From Phycisphaerae bacterium (lineage in GTDB: Bacteria > Planctomycetota > Phycisphaerae > SM23-33): a stretch of DNA of 6,662 nucleotides. The notes below the pieces were generated by a model that was given only the letters and a program-made list of their open reading frames with translations, was not told the DNA's origin and made no database searches. Made by a program: the position numbers and the translations under genes. How positions within the stretch are numbered: position 1 is the first letter of the stretch; every line of letters begins with the position of its first letter. The DNA is taken from assembly GCA_030754715.1 (NCBI GenBank), contig JASLZV010000096.1:1-6662 (forward strand), in the 5' to 3' direction. Positions 6,214 to 6,662 of this stretch are shown here, in pieces.

Positions 6214-6662
6214 TCGAACACACAAGAAACGTGGCGGTCGGTTTGACCGTAATCGTAGCCCTGTTGCTGCTGGGGTCCATGATCGTGCTGTTCACGGGCC
6301 TGCCCACGGTGTTTCAACGGGGTTACACGATTCAGATTCTCTTACCCAGCAAGGCCGAAACGTCTATCGGCGATGATGTTCACCTGGCCGGCATGGAGGT
6401 GGGCAAGGTCACGAAGATTTACTTCACAGACCAAGACGACCCGCACGAGGGCGTCACTCTTGAAGCGCGGATTAAACAAAACATCACGTTGCCCGGCAAC
6501 ACGTTCGCGCAGGTTTCCAAGGCGGGGTTTGTCGGAGGTGCATACATCGAACTGAAGTGCGAGGGCCCCCTGGCGACCGATCCGTCCACCGGAAAGCCCG
6601 TCGAGTTCCTCCCCACAGACCGGACCTTCACCATCTCCGGGCGCATCACTACCTCAGGCCTG
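6210..6662 (+). CDS. mlaD: MlaD/MCE-domain lipid transport protein (3' end missing)
   Basis: This is the substrate-handling subunit of the Mla-type transporter, anchored in the inner membrane with its MCE domain in the periplasm. The frame begins at ATG 6210, overlapping the mlaF stop by 4 nt, and stays open to the window end, giving 151 residues of an incomplete protein. A short N-terminus MIEHTRN is followed by one membrane helix (about 8-30). The MCE domain starts near residue 38 and shows SIGDDVHLAGMEVGKVTKI (52-70), matching the G..V...G..VGkV pattern. It ends with ITLPGNTFAQVSKAGFVGGAYIEL, which spans roughly residues 90-113. GGAG (6198-6201), 8 nt upstream, is a good ribosome site. The total length and any coiled-coil or needle extension after the MCE domain cannot be seen. 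Other MCE families (Mce, Pqi, Let) are less likely given the paired MlaF. Confidence 0.9.
   Translation, partial: MIEHTRNVAVGLTVIVALLLLGSMIVLFTGLPTVFQRGYTIQILLPSKAETSIGDDVHLAGMEVGKVTKIYFTDQDDPHEGVTLEARIKQNITLPGNTFAQVSKAGFVGGAYIELKCEGPLATDPSTGKPVEFLPTDRTFTISGRITTSGL

Overview
This window shows ordinary chromosomal bacterial DNA. It is GC-rich by eye and almost fully coding, with no sign of mobile elements, CRISPR arrays or RNA genes. The envelope is probably diderm, because the right end carries an MCE/Mla-type lipid transport operon. The protein style and gene mix (a short stand-alone GNAT-type N-acetylglutamate synthase, a DevB-type 6-phosphogluconolactonase, and Opp and Mla modules) would fit Planctomycetota, perhaps Phycisphaerae. 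That placement is a guess from general familiarity and has not been computed.

Layout. (1) Bases 1-3865, plus strand: a four-gene run for an oligopeptide/dipeptide (Opp/Dpp) ABC importer. It holds oppB (5' end missing), oppC, oppD and oppF. The first three are tightly packed, with a 7-nt gap and then a 4-nt ATGA overlap. oppF follows after a gap of about 60 nt that contains a small degenerate repeat. The substrate-binding protein is not in the window and is presumably upstream. (2) Bases 3932-4702, minus strand: pgl (6-phosphogluconolactonase, oxidative pentose phosphate pathway), convergent with oppF. (3) Bases 4703-4853: a 151-bp divergent regulatory region. It holds a good sigma70-like promoter for pgl, a perfect 7-bp inverted repeat over its -35 box, and a -10-like box just upstream of argA. 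(4) Bases 4854-5321, plus strand: argA-like GNAT N-acetylglutamate synthase (first step of arginine synthesis). (5) Bases 5380-6662, plus strand: mlaF (ATPase) overlapping mlaD (MCE-domain protein, cut off by the window end), with no mlaE permease between them.

How the genes work together: OppBCDF forms a complete inner-membrane importer core (two permeases and two ATPases). MlaF and MlaD are two subunits of an envelope phospholipid transporter. pgl and argA are housekeeping metabolic genes sharing an intergenic control region. I did not find a convincing new biological system. The most interesting sequence-level points are the compact divergent pgl/argA control region with possible leaderless starts, the mlaF-mlaD arrangement without mlaE, and a missing conserved cysteine in the OppF C-terminal domain.
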